Shown: positions 1 to 7,470 of the stretch, one piece after another
Layout of the letters: each line of letters begins with the position of its first letter
Numbering within the stretch: the first letter of the stretch is position 1
NCBI GenBank assembly: GCA_029247985.1
Contig: JAQWKF010000003.1
Location: forward strand, 1-42,344
DNA: 42,344 bases
DNA from: Flavobacteriaceae bacterium
GTDB lineage: Bacteria; Bacteroidota; Bacteroidia; Flavobacteriales; Flavobacteriaceae
Direction of reading: 5' to 3'
Position numbers and translations under genes: made by a program
The notes under the pieces: model-generated
The model's database searches: none
Told to the model about the DNA's origin: nothing
What the model saw: the letters and a program-made list of their open reading frames with translations, nothing else

Positions 1-225
1 GGATATCTAGATCCGAGGGTGGTCTCTTTTGTCAATGCTAAAAAAGCAATTTATGTATCCCATGGCAAACAAGATATGGTTGTCCCTTATGCATGGGCAG
101 AGCAATCCGTTTCGGTGCTTAAAAAAAATGGATATCAGCCAACATTTCTATCCTATCAACAAGGACATGGAGTAAATCAAGATAATTTGACGAGCCTCAT
201 TCAGTGGCTTCAGAGACAGCTTTAA
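1..225 (+). CDS. Alpha/beta-hydrolase of the phospholipase/carboxylesterase type, C-terminal fragment
   Basis: The reading frame is open from base 1, so this is the last 74 codons of a gene cut by the window edge. It contains the end of an alpha/beta-hydrolase fold: HGKQDMVVP carries the catalytic acid (Asp), and QGHGV carries the catalytic His. The nucleophilic Ser lies outside the window. The HGxxDxVVP...GHxV spacing is that of the Abhydrolase_2 (phospholipase/carboxylesterase) family, which hydrolyses small esters in the cytoplasm; the substrate cannot be told from this fragment. The stop (223-225) overlaps, tail to tail, the last 29 bases of the small membrane-protein gene on the other strand. 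Confidence 0.8.
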   Translation, partial: GYLDPRVVSFVNAKKAIYVSHGKQDMVVPYAWAEQSVSVLKKNGYQPTFLSYQQGHGVNQDNLTSLIQWLQRQL

Positions 226-388
226 CGCTCTGGATAAGTAGAATAGAATCTTGCAGCTTTTTAATCTTTTCAGACTGAGACTCAATTTTTGATTGTGAAA
301 ACGCAAGACGCTTACCATAGTCCGCAATCAAATAAACATTGATAAGGATTGAAAACACCAACAGGTAAAAAAGTATTTTTTGTTTCAT
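197..388 (-). CDS. Small single-pass membrane protein with coiled-coil tail, unknown function
   Basis: This 63-residue protein begins 1 nt after the stop codon of the metallo-hydrolase gene and is probably co-transcribed and translationally coupled with it. Residues 5-22 form one hydrophobic membrane segment after the basic start MKQK. The rest is a polar heptad-like stretch (SKIESQSEKIKKLQDSI), probably a short coiled coil. I do not recognise a named family. Small proteins with this TM-plus-coil layout are common in Flavobacteriaceae. The 3' end overlaps the convergent hydrolase gene, which argues for compact packing and does not by itself count against its being real. Confidence 0.6.
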   Translation of the reverse strand: MKQKILFYLLVFSILINVYLIADYGKRLAFSQSKIESQSEKIKKLQDSILLIQSVKAVSEATE

Positions 389-389
389 G

Positions 390-1160
390 CTAGATTGTAA
401 TTGTTAGATTATCGTATGCCAGATGGATATTTGGGGGCAATGAAGCTTGCACTTCATCGTGAAAACCAAGGCGGTGACTGATATGTGTAAAATACGTTCG
501 TTTTGCACCTATTTTTTGTGCAAATGCAATGGCTGCATCTAGATGCAAATGTGATGGATGTGGCTCAATGCGCAATGCATTGACAACAAGCACTTCTATA
601 CCCGCCAGTTTTTCTGCCTCAACGTCGGAGATAGAAAACATATCCGTGATATAGGCAAAGAGGCCAAAGCGGAATCCCAATACCTCCAAACCATAATGTG
701 ACACCACTAAGGGAGTAATGGTCTTAGAAGCCGCAGTAAAGGGTTTAGCTGGGTCAATAATAGTTGTGGTTACAGAGGGGGCTCCTGGATATTTATTTTC
801 ATCACTGAAAATATAATCGAATCTTTTTGCCAAATTTTTTATAACACGTTCAAGACCAAAAACAGCAAGGGCACCAACCTTAAAAGCAAAAGGACGAATG
901 TCATCAAGTCCAGCGGTATGGTCTGCGTGCTCGTGTGTAAATAAGAGTGCGTCAACCTTGGGGCATTTGCTGGAGAGCATTTGCTGTCTAAAGTCCGGAC
1001 CACAATCTACTACAATATCCATTTCGTCCCACTGTAGCCAAATGGAAGATCTCAGACGTTTGTCTTTTGGATTTTTACTCAGACAAACCGGATGTTTACT
1101 TCCAATTATAGGGATGCCTTGAGAAGTACCTGTTCCTAAAAAATAAACTTTTAAAGCCAC
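390..1160 (-). CDS. PhnP-like MBL-fold metallo-hydrolase
   Basis: A 256-residue metallo-beta-lactamase-fold hydrolase. The N-terminal GTGTSQGIP strand and the metal-binding motif THEHADHTAGLDD (His76, His78, Asp80, His81) match the PhnP/cyclic phosphodiesterase branch of the superfamily. Later His and Asp residues (VSHYG, ITDMF, FTHISH) are in the expected places for completing a dinuclear metal site. PhnP hydrolyses a cyclic phosphate in phosphonate catabolism, but no phn genes are nearby, so only phosphodiesterase-like activity can be proposed. The start codon is GTG at 1160-1158. A perfect -7 element lies exactly 4 nt upstream, so the mRNA is predicted to be leaderless. It is the first gene of a two-gene unit with the small membrane protein. 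Confidence 0.85.
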   Translation of the reverse strand: MALKVYFLGTGTSQGIPIIGSKHPVCLSKNPKDKRLRSSIWLQWDEMDIVVDCGPDFRQQMLSSKCPKVDALLFTHEHADHTAGLDDIRPFAFKVGALAVFGLERVIKNLAKRFDYIFSDENKYPGAPSVTTTIIDPAKPFTAASKTITPLVVSHYGLEVLGFRFGLFAYITDMFSISDVEAEKLAGIEVLVVNALRIEPHPSHLHLDAAIAFAQKIGAKRTYFTHISHRLGFHDEVQASLPPNIHLAYDNLTITI

Positions 1161-1164
1161 AGCA

Positions 1165-1172
1165 CAAAATTA
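1165..1172 (-). promoter_or_regulatory. -7 promoter element for the metallo-hydrolase gene
   Basis: Read on the minus strand this is TAATTTTG, a full match to the Bacteroidota consensus TAnnTTTG. Four bases (TGCT) separate it from the GTG start, so transcription should begin at or beside the start codon. No convincing -33 element is visible. Confidence 0.6.
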
Positions 1173-1206
1173 CGCTAAAGATGTGCATCCTTGTGGATAA
1201 GTTTCA

Positions 1207-1214
1207 TAATTTTG
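1207..1214 (+). promoter_or_regulatory. -7 promoter element for the conserved unknown gene
   Basis: TAATTTTG matches TAnnTTTG. With the 4-nt spacing seen at the SRP RNA, transcription would begin near 1219, about 10 nt before the ATG at 1229. The position also excludes the earlier in-frame ATG at 1181 as the start. This element and the divergent one at 1165-1172 form a compact back-to-back promoter region. Confidence 0.5.
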
Positions 1215-1228
1215 AAAAAACCTTTTTC

Positions 1229-2665
1229 ATGGCTATCCAACTTGCGGGAGATCATCCATTTGAAAACACCCCTTCACTAGAGGCAAAAGCACTTCGCATC
1301 AATCTTAATGATAATATTTACGGCACCTTTGCCGAAATAGGTGCTGGTCAAGAAGTGGCACGTCATTTTTTTAGATGCGGTGGTGCATCTGGTACTATTG
1401 CAAAAACCATGAGTGCCTATGACAAAGATTTTAGCGATGCTATTTACGGCAGAGAAAACGATGGTAGGTATGTGTCCGAATCTCGTTTAAACAAAATGCT
1501 GGATTGGGAAATCAGCCTACTTGAAAAGCGAATTGATAGATCCAAAAACAAAGAAAAGTTCTTTTTTGCTTTTGCCAATACCGTTACCACGATCGATTTT
1601 GCCAAAAAATTTAAAGGACATGGCTGGATGGGCATCCGTTTTCAAACCAAACCAGATGAGCCGTATTCCATGATTACGACTCACGTGCGATTTAGAGAAA
1701 ACGACACCAAGCAACAACAGCTTACCCTTGGCGTAATTGGTGTAAATCTAATTTACGGCGCCTTCTATCAAAACGATAGACCAAAAAAGATGCTTCAATA
1801 TCTCTACGACCATATAGATCGTGATGCGATAGAAATTGATACGATCAATTTTACAGGGCCTCTTTTTGAGGGTATTGACAACAGAGTGTTGAGTTTGGAA
1901 CTCGTCCGACTTGGTATGACAGATGCCGTCATGTTTGGTCCAGATGGGAACAACCTGCTTCCAGCGAGAGAACTTTACAAGAAAAACATCATTGCCATGA
2001 GAGGTAGTTTCCGTCCTGTTACTAAGGTCAATGTGGATATGTATCGAAAATCACTAAGCATATTTGAGAAAGAACCCAATTCTGATCCAGACAATTCACT
2101 GGTTATTTTTGAAATTACATTATCAAACCTCATGACTACAGGTGCTATTGATGAAGAGGACTTTATGGATCGTGCCAAGCTGCTGTGTTCTTTAGGACAA
2201 ACGGTAATGATATCAAACTTTAAAGAATACTATAAGCTCGCCGAGTATTTCTCGGAATACACCAAGAAGAAAATTCGTCTTACCATGGGGGTTAACAACC
2301 TTGTCGAGATCTTTAATGAAAAGTATTACCGTAATTTAAGTGGTGGTATTCTAGAAGCTTTTGGCAAACTGTTTTTCAAAAACCTCAAAGTATATCTGTA
2401 CCCCATAATTGATCCAAAAACTGGTAATATAGTTGACAGCAACTCGCTAAGGGTAAACCCAAGATTAAAAGAGCTTTACAACTTCTTTAAGTACAACGAC
2501 AAAGTGGTAGACATATTAGACTACAACACCGAAGACATGAAGATATTTTCAAGAGATATTCTTGAACAAATCAAAAAAGGTGAAAAAGGATGGGAAGACA
2601 AACTTCCAGAAGGTGTTTCCAAGCTTATCAAAAACAAAAAACTATTTGGCTTTAAAAGCCAGTAG
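1229..2665 (+). CDS. Conserved protein of unknown function (478 aa)
   Basis: A long, well-behaved coding region for a soluble protein with no signal peptide and no membrane segment. I know similar sequences only as conserved Bacteroidota proteins with inconsistent database names, and I cannot assign an activity. Visible features are an N-terminal GTFAEIGAGQEVARHFF segment followed by the Gly-rich RCGGASGTIAKTMSAYD, several Asp/Asn-rich turns (IDTINFTGPLFEGID; MFGPDGNNLLPARELY), and a C-terminal half rich in Lys and aromatic residues. The start is set at ATG 1229 (MAIQLAGDHPF) because the promoter element lies downstream of the alternative ATG at 1181. The stop falls 3 bases before the end of the convergent bcp gene. 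It is monocistronic. Confidence 0.75.
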   Translation: MAIQLAGDHPFENTPSLEAKALRINLNDNIYGTFAEIGAGQEVARHFFRCGGASGTIAKTMSAYDKDFSDAIYGRENDGRYVSESRLNKMLDWEISLLEKRIDRSKNKEKFFFAFANTVTTIDFAKKFKGHGWMGIRFQTKPDEPYSMITTHVRFRENDTKQQQLTLGVIGVNLIYGAFYQNDRPKKMLQYLYDHIDRDAIEIDTINFTGPLFEGIDNRVLSLELVRLGMTDAVMFGPDGNNLLPARELYKKNIIAMRGSFRPVTKVNVDMYRKSLSIFEKEPNSDPDNSLVIFEITLSNLMTTGAIDEEDFMDRAKLLCSLGQTVMISNFKEYYKLAEYFSEYTKKKIRLTMGVNNLVEIFNEKYYRNLSGGILEAFGKLFFKNLKVYLYPIIDPKTGNIVDSNSLRVNPRLKELYNFFKYNDKVVDILDYNTEDMKIFSRDILEQIKKGEKGWEDKLPEGVSKLIKNKKLFGFKSQ

Positions 2666-2668
2666 CCT

Positions 2669-3118
2669 TTATCCTTCCATAATTTGAGCAGCGTGGTCTT
2701 TGGTTTTAACCTTGTTGATTACCCGCGCTATAACTCCAGACTCATCAATTACAAAAGTTGTTCTGATGATTCCTTCGTATTCTTTCCCTTGAAACTTTTT
2801 GGGTCCCCAAACGCCAAAGGCCTTTATGGCGCTGAGGTCTTCATCGGCCAATAATGGATATGGAAATGAAAATTTGGCAGCAAAACTCGCTTGTTTCTTG
2901 ACGCTATCGGCACTTACACCAAGCAACTCATATCCTTTGGCTTGAAGAGCGGCATAGTTATCGCTTAAATTACAGGCTTCTGCCGTACAACCAGGCGTAT
3001 TGGCACGTGGATAAAAGAACACAATAAGCTTTTTTCCAGCGTAGTCTTCATGTGATATGGGTTCTCCCAAATGATTTAAACCTGAAAAAGCAGGTAGTTG
3101 ATCCCCTTCTTGTAGCAT
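2669..3118 (-). CDS. bcp: Thioredoxin-dependent thiol peroxidase (PrxQ/BCP)
   Basis: A 149-residue peroxiredoxin of the BCP/PrxQ class, which reduces H2O2 and organic hydroperoxides in the cytoplasm using thioredoxin. The active-site motif RANTPGCTAEAC gives the peroxidatic Cys44 and a resolving Cys49 five residues later, the atypical 2-Cys PrxQ arrangement. FFYPRA before it, and GVSADSVKKQ and the RTTFVIDESG strand after it, are family hallmarks. Length and order are normal. It is divergent from nth with only 32 bases between the start codons, so the two promoters must be very close or overlap the genes. Its 3' end faces the unknown gene ending at 2665. Confidence 0.95.
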   Translation of the reverse strand: MLQEGDQLPAFSGLNHLGEPISHEDYAGKKLIVFFYPRANTPGCTAEACNLSDNYAALQAKGYELLGVSADSVKKQASFAAKFSFPYPLLADEDLSAIKAFGVWGPKKFQGKEYEGIIRTTFVIDESGVIARVINKVKTKDHAAQIMEG

Positions 3119-3150
3119 TTTGTTTATTTTTAGATGTTAAAAATACAAAA

Positions 3151-3798
3151 ATGAATAAAGCCGATAAGGTATCTTTTGCAATTAAAACCTTAGCAGAACG
3201 CTATCCTACCATTCCAATTCCGTTAGATCACAAAGATCCTTATACTTTATTGATTGCTGTACTCCTATCGGCGCAAAGTACAGATGTACGCGTAAATCAA
3301 ATTACACCAAAGCTTTTTGCCAAGGCCGACAACCCTACTGATATGGTTAAAATGAGTGTTGAACAAATCAGAGAAATTATAAAACCTGTGGGCTTATCTC
3401 CTATGAAGTCAAAAGGTATTTATGGCTTGTCGCACATTCTTTTAGAAAAACACAACGGAAAAGTGCCACAAAGTTTTGAGGCGTTAGAAGCCTTGCCAGC
3501 AGTGGGACATAAAACTGCTAGTGTAGTTATGGCTCAGGCCTTTGGCGTGCCTGCATTTCCAGTAGATACGCATATACACCGCTTAATGTACCGTTGGGGA
3601 TTGTCAAGCGGAAAAAATGTGGTGCAAACAGAACGAGACGCCAAACGCTTATTTCCAAAAGAAAAATGGAACGATTTACATCTTCAAATCATATGGTACG
3701 GACGTGAGTATTGCCCAGCAAGAGGGTGGGACTTATCAAAAGACATTATTACCAAAACCATTGGCAGAAAAAGCATACTTAAAAAATTCAATTGCTAA
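3151..3798 (+). CDS. nth: Endonuclease III-type DNA glycosylase/AP lyase lacking the iron-sulfur motif
   Basis: A 215-residue helix-hairpin-helix base-excision glycosylase that would remove oxidised pyrimidines and nick at AP sites. The hairpin and catalytic lysine are in LPAVGHKTASVVM (Lys121), and the catalytic aspartate is in VDTHIHRL (Asp139), one residue offset from E. coli Nth. The usual C-terminal Cys-x6-Cys-x2-Cys-x5-Cys cluster loop is not present. After Cys188 (REYCPARGWDL) the only other Cys is the last residue. It therefore probably folds without a 4Fe-4S cluster. The start at ATG 3151 fits the family; a longer in-frame extension to 3052 would run into bcp. The stop shares the 4 bases CTAA with the small convergent gene. 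Confidence 0.92.
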   Translation: MNKADKVSFAIKTLAERYPTIPIPLDHKDPYTLLIAVLLSAQSTDVRVNQITPKLFAKADNPTDMVKMSVEQIREIIKPVGLSPMKSKGIYGLSHILLEKHNGKVPQSFEALEALPAVGHKTASVVMAQAFGVPAFPVDTHIHRLMYRWGLSSGKNVVQTERDAKRLFPKEKWNDLHLQIIWYGREYCPARGWDLSKDIITKTIGRKSILKKFNC

Positions 3799-3935
3799 TT
3801 GGCAATGGTATCTACATGACCATTAGCTATTTTCAAAGGTTGGTAGGCGGCAGCATACTGAAGAATCAGTGCTACAGAATTGGCACTTGGTTTTGGTTTT
3901 GATTGTTGTGTAGGTAGCGTGTAAAATTTATCCAT
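3795..3935 (-). CDS. 46-residue conserved-type protein downstream of the sigma factor gene
   Basis: A short gene on the minus strand, ATG at 3935-3933 and TAG at 3797-3795. The protein starts MDKFYTLPTQQSKPKPSANS, continues VALILQYAAAYQPLKI and ends in GHVDTIAN. The order (short aromatic start, Lys/Pro-rich linker, hydrophobic helix around LILQYAAAY) resembles a small protein that I recall downstream of this sigma factor in other Flavobacteriaceae, but this comes from memory and was not searched. It starts 35 bases after the sigma-factor stop on the same strand, so it is probably the second gene of that unit. Its stop interlocks with the nth stop. No function can be assigned. Confidence 0.6.
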   Translation of the reverse strand: MDKFYTLPTQQSKPKPSANSVALILQYAAAYQPLKIANGHVDTIAN

Positions 3936-3970
3936 ATAATGTTTAATTGGATAACGATACGCTATTGATT

Positions 3971-4552
3971 TTATTGTGTCATGGTCAAATTTCGCTCGTC
4001 TATCAATTTCCGTAAATTGATAAGCCCATAACGCATCCTGCCCAACGAGGTATTAATGCTTACATCGGTTCTTTCAGCAATTTCTTTAAAACTCATATCT
4101 TGAAACAAGCGCATTTTAAGCACCTCATATTGATTTTTTGGAAGCTCAAGCATCAGCGCGTTTATATCAGTTTTAATCTGACTATCAATAATCATGTCTT
4201 CAATATTTTTTGTAGGCTCTGACAAACGATAAAACACATCTTGTTCACGATCATAGGTATCGTACACCGGCATGCGCTGTTGCCTTCTAAAATGATCAAT
4301 TATTAGGTTATGTGCAATTCGCATAACCCAAGAAACGAATCGTCCCTTTTCGTTATATGCTCCTTTTTTTAGGGTTTGAATTACTTTAATGAAGGTATCT
4401 TGAAAAATATCATCAGCAATATCCCTATCTTTTATTTTGGAATAAATAAAGCTGTAAATGCGTTGTTTGTACTTATTCAAAAGAATCTCGAAAGATTCGT
4501 TATCTCCTTTTAAATATTGTTGAATAAGAATATTGTCGGGTAGTATAGACAT
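3971..4552 (-). CDS. ECF-like RNA polymerase sigma-70 family factor
   Basis: A 193-residue two-domain sigma factor. Region 2 is at about residues 20-90 (DDIFQDTFIKVIQTL is region 2.2; RFVSWVMRIAHNLIIDHFRR covers 2.3-2.4). Region 4 is at about 130-185, with the helix-turn-helix MSFKEIAERTDVSINTSLGR and RMRYGLINLRK. There is no region 1.1 or 3, as in the ECF group, though the linker of about 40 residues is a little long. It would direct core RNA polymerase to a specific promoter set. No anti-sigma gene lies beside it; the small gene downstream is too short for a classical transmembrane anti-sigma factor. It is divergent from uvrA across 161 bases. I recall a sigma factor beside uvrA in other flavobacteria, but could not check this. 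Confidence 0.9.
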   Translation of the reverse strand: MSILPDNILIQQYLKGDNESFEILLNKYKQRIYSFIYSKIKDRDIADDIFQDTFIKVIQTLKKGAYNEKGRFVSWVMRIAHNLIIDHFRRQQRMPVYDTYDREQDVFYRLSEPTKNIEDMIIDSQIKTDINALMLELPKNQYEVLKMRLFQDMSFKEIAERTDVSINTSLGRMRYGLINLRKLIDERNLTMTQ

Positions 4553-4713
4553 AGATTACTCTGTTTAAAAAAATAAATTTAGTTGAGTATATGTCTTTCT
4601 TATAAGCAAATGTTATGCCGCTAATATAAAAATTATATTTTACAGTGTAAAAAACATCGATTGGTTTTTAATTCGTTTGCTATTTGATATATTTATAGCT
4701 TGTTTAAAAAGCA

Positions 4714-7470
4714 TTGAAAAAGGAAGCAAGTATCGATATTATTGGGGCACAAATGCACAACCTCAAAAACGTGGATGTGCAAATCCCAAGACACAAACTT
4801 GTAGTTATAACAGGCTTGTCGGGTTCAGGAAAATCTAGCCTTGCATTTGATACGTTATACGCTGAAGGGCAGCGTCGATATGTGGAAAGCTTATCTTCTT
4901 ATGCAAGACAATTTTTAGGTCGCTTAAACAAGCCTAAAGTTGAAAAAATCAAAGGAATTGCGCCTGCAATTGCCATTGAGCAAAAAGTCATCAGCAACAA
5001 TCCGCGTTCTACCGTAGGCACCGTCACAGAGATTTACGATTACCTCAAATTGTTGTTTGCCAGAATTGGCGTAACCTACTCCCCTGTATCTAGTAAAGTC
5101 GTCAAGAAAAACGATGTAAAAGACGTAGTTGAGTATATTAAAAAATTTGAGCAGGGAACAAAGCTATTAGTCCTTGCCCCAATTGTTATAAGCAAGAACC
5201 GAACGCTTGAGGGTATGCTAGATGTATACAAACAACAGGGGTATGCCCGTTTGCTAGTCAATGATACTGTAGTCCGAATAGATGATTTTAAGCCATCGAA
5301 GTCTGATAAAATTAAGTTAGTGGTTGATCGTGTGGTTGTAAAGCATGAGGACGATGCTTTTAACAGGATAGCTGAATCCATTGAAACAGCGTTTCACGAA
5401 GGTGATGGCACCGTTGTTGTTCATAGTTTAGCCAACAATAAGAATCAAGCCTTTTCAAATCGCTTTGCCTTAGACGGTATTACGTTTACACTGCCCAACG
5501 AGCATATGTTCAGCTTCAATAATCCGCTTGGTGCGTGTACGGCATGTGATGGTTATGGCGATTTAATTGGCATTGACGAGCAGTTGGTCATACCCAATAC
5601 CAGCCTTTCTGTATTTGAAGGAGCAGTTGCCCCCTGGAAAGGAGAGCGATTACAGCGCTTAAAAAACGATTTTATTGATGCTGCCTATCAATACGAATTT
5701 CCTGTACACAAGCCCTATTTTGAGCTCAGCAGCGACCAAAAAAACCTTTTATGGGAAGGCGCTAAAGGCATTAAGGGCATCAATCACTTTTTTGCTAAGC
5801 TAGAAGCCAAAAACTATAAAATTCAAAATAGGGTAATGCTTTCGAGATACAGAGGTAGAACAAAATGTGGAGCTTGTCAAGGAAAACGATTGAACGAGAA
5901 AGCTTCATACGTTCGTGTTGATGAGCACACCATGAGTGATTTAGTTGATATGCCTATCACCCAACTTGCAGAGGAGATAGCAAACCTAAATTTAAACAAA
6001 CACCAACAACATATTTCCAGAAGATTATTGGTTGAAATAAAGGATCGCCTTGAGTTTCTACAACAGGTAGGACTTGGGTATCTAACCCTTAACCGTCGTG
6101 CCAGTACGTTGTCGGGAGGAGAATCGCAACGCATAAACCTTGCCACTTCATTGGGCAGCAGCTTGGTTGGTTCGCTATATATTCTTGATGAGCCAAGTAT
6201 TGGGTTACACCCGAAAGACACCAAAAGACTCATTAAGGTTCTGCACGGACTTCGTAATTTGGGAAATACTGTAATTGTAGTAGAACATGACGAAGATATC
6301 ATGCGCGCTTCTGATGAAATTATTGATTTAGGTCCTGATGCGGGAGTTTTTGGCGGAGAGGTGGTCGCGCAAGGCAGCTTTAAGGAATTGTTAAAAGCAG
6401 AAACTTGGACAGGAAAATACCTCTCCAAGCGAGCACAAATTGAAATCCCTAAAAAGAGGATTGCACCCAAAAAATTCCTCCATATAAAGGGTGCCCGTGA
6501 ACACAACTTGAAGAATATAGACGTTTCTTTTCCGCTACAAATGCTGACGCTAGTCACTGGGGTCTCTGGGAGTGGGAAAAGTACCTTAGTTAAAGATATA
6601 CTGCTGCCAGCTGTAAGAAAAGCCAAAGATATTTATGGCGATAAGCTTGGTGAGTTTAGTAGCTTGATCGGAGACTTGGATGCTTTTCAAGAAATTCAAT
6701 ATATAAGCCAAAAACCTATCGGATTGTCGTCACGCTCTAACCCAGTGACTTATATCAAAGCATACGACGAAATAAGAAAGTTATTTGCAAGCCAGGCGCT
6801 CTCAAAACAAAGAGGCTATCTAACCAAACACTATTCCTTTAACGTTGATGGTGGCCGTTGCCCCAATTGTAAAGGCGAAGGAACAGTGAAAATTGAAATG
6901 CAATTTATGGCTGACGTTGATCTTATTTGCGATGAATGCGCTGGAAAACGTTTTCAAAAGGAACTCCTCGAAGTTAATTTTGAAGGTAAGAATATTCACG
7001 ACGTGTTGACTATGAGTATAGATGAAGCGATAGCTTTCTTTGAACAGCACAAACAAAACAAAATAAGTGATCGCCTTCAACCTCTTCAAGATGTGGGCAT
7101 GGGCTATGTGTCTTTAGGACAATCCTCCTCTACCCTTTCAGGCGGAGAGGCACAGCGTATCAAACTGGCTACTTTTTTATTAAAGGGAGCACAAAAAACA
7201 AAAACCCTTTTCCTCTTTGACGAACCTACTACTGGACTCCATATGCATGACATCAAAAAGCTTGTTGGTTCCTTTCGTGCACTTATTGAACGTGGTCATT
7301 CCTTAATTGTGATTGAACATAACGTAAGTCTTATTGAACAAGCAGATCATATTATTGATTTGGGTCCCGAAGGTGGGATTCGTGGAGGTCATTTGTTGGC
7401 AACTGGAACACCAGAAGAAATCAACGCAAATAAAAAATCAAGCTTATACAAGCATTTACTTAGCGATTAG
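4714..7470 (+). CDS. uvrA: Excinuclease ABC subunit A
   Basis: A 918-residue UvrA, the damage-sensing ATPase of nucleotide excision repair, which loads UvrB at lesions. There are two ABC modules: Walker A GLSGSGKS (residues 34-41) and GVSGSGKST (about 616-624), signature motifs LSGGESQR (about 466) and LSGGEAQR (about 808), and Walker B ILDEPSIGLH and LFDEPTTGLH. Zinc-binding Cys pairs are present in the insertion (CTAC ... CGAC) and in the second module (CPNC ... CDEC). The start is TTG at 4714: an in-frame TAA at 4705-4707 closes the frame upstream, and the next ATG lies inside the conserved N-terminus. The 161-base upstream gap to the sigma factor holds A+T-rich DNA with only one-mismatch promoter matches. 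The 3' end overlaps the convergent flippase gene by 11 bases. Confidence 0.97.
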   Translation: MKKEASIDIIGAQMHNLKNVDVQIPRHKLVVITGLSGSGKSSLAFDTLYAEGQRRYVESLSSYARQFLGRLNKPKVEKIKGIAPAIAIEQKVISNNPRSTVGTVTEIYDYLKLLFARIGVTYSPVSSKVVKKNDVKDVVEYIKKFEQGTKLLVLAPIVISKNRTLEGMLDVYKQQGYARLLVNDTVVRIDDFKPSKSDKIKLVVDRVVVKHEDDAFNRIAESIETAFHEGDGTVVVHSLANNKNQAFSNRFALDGITFTLPNEHMFSFNNPLGACTACDGYGDLIGIDEQLVIPNTSLSVFEGAVAPWKGERLQRLKNDFIDAAYQYEFPVHKPYFELSSDQKNLLWEGAKGIKGINHFFAKLEAKNYKIQNRVMLSRYRGRTKCGACQGKRLNEKASYVRVDEHTMSDLVDMPITQLAEEIANLNLNKHQQHISRRLLVEIKDRLEFLQQVGLGYLTLNRRASTLSGGESQRINLATSLGSSLVGSLYILDEPSIGLHPKDTKRLIKVLHGLRNLGNTVIVVEHDEDIMRASDEIIDLGPDAGVFGGEVVAQGSFKELLKAETWTGKYLSKRAQIEIPKKRIAPKKFLHIKGAREHNLKNIDVSFPLQMLTLVTGVSGSGKSTLVKDILLPAVRKAKDIYGDKLGEFSSLIGDLDAFQEIQYISQKPIGLSSRSNPVTYIKAYDEIRKLFASQALSKQRGYLTKHYSFNVDGGRCPNCKGEGTVKIEMQFMADVDLICDECAGKRFQKELLEVNFEGKNIHDVLTMSIDEAIAFFEQHKQNKISDRLQPLQDVGMGYVSLGQSSSTLSGGEAQRIKLATFLLKGAQKTKTLFLFDEPTTGLHMHDIKKLVGSFRALIERGHSLIVIEHNVSLIEQADHIIDLGPEGGIRGGHLLATGTPEEINANKKSSLYKHLLSD

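Noticed and set aside
1-60. Vector or chimeric junction at the left end
   Set aside because: The hydrolase frame is open and sensible from base 1 with host-like composition.
1181-1228. N-terminal extension of the unknown gene starting at ATG 1181
   Set aside because: A good -7 element at 1207-1214 lies inside it, and the extension has no protein-like features; ATG 1229 is preferred.
3052-3150. Extension of nth back to an in-frame ATG at 3052
   Set aside because: It would read through the start of the divergent bcp gene; the family start is at 3151.
4553-4713. Riboswitch or leader RNA between the sigma factor and uvrA
   Set aside because: The 161 bases are A+T-rich without a conserved structure; only one-mismatch promoter boxes are present.
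5877-6626. Long minus-strand reading frame of 249 codons inside uvrA
   Set aside because: It is antisense to the most conserved part of uvrA, with Ser/Arg/Phe-rich composition typical of a shadow frame.
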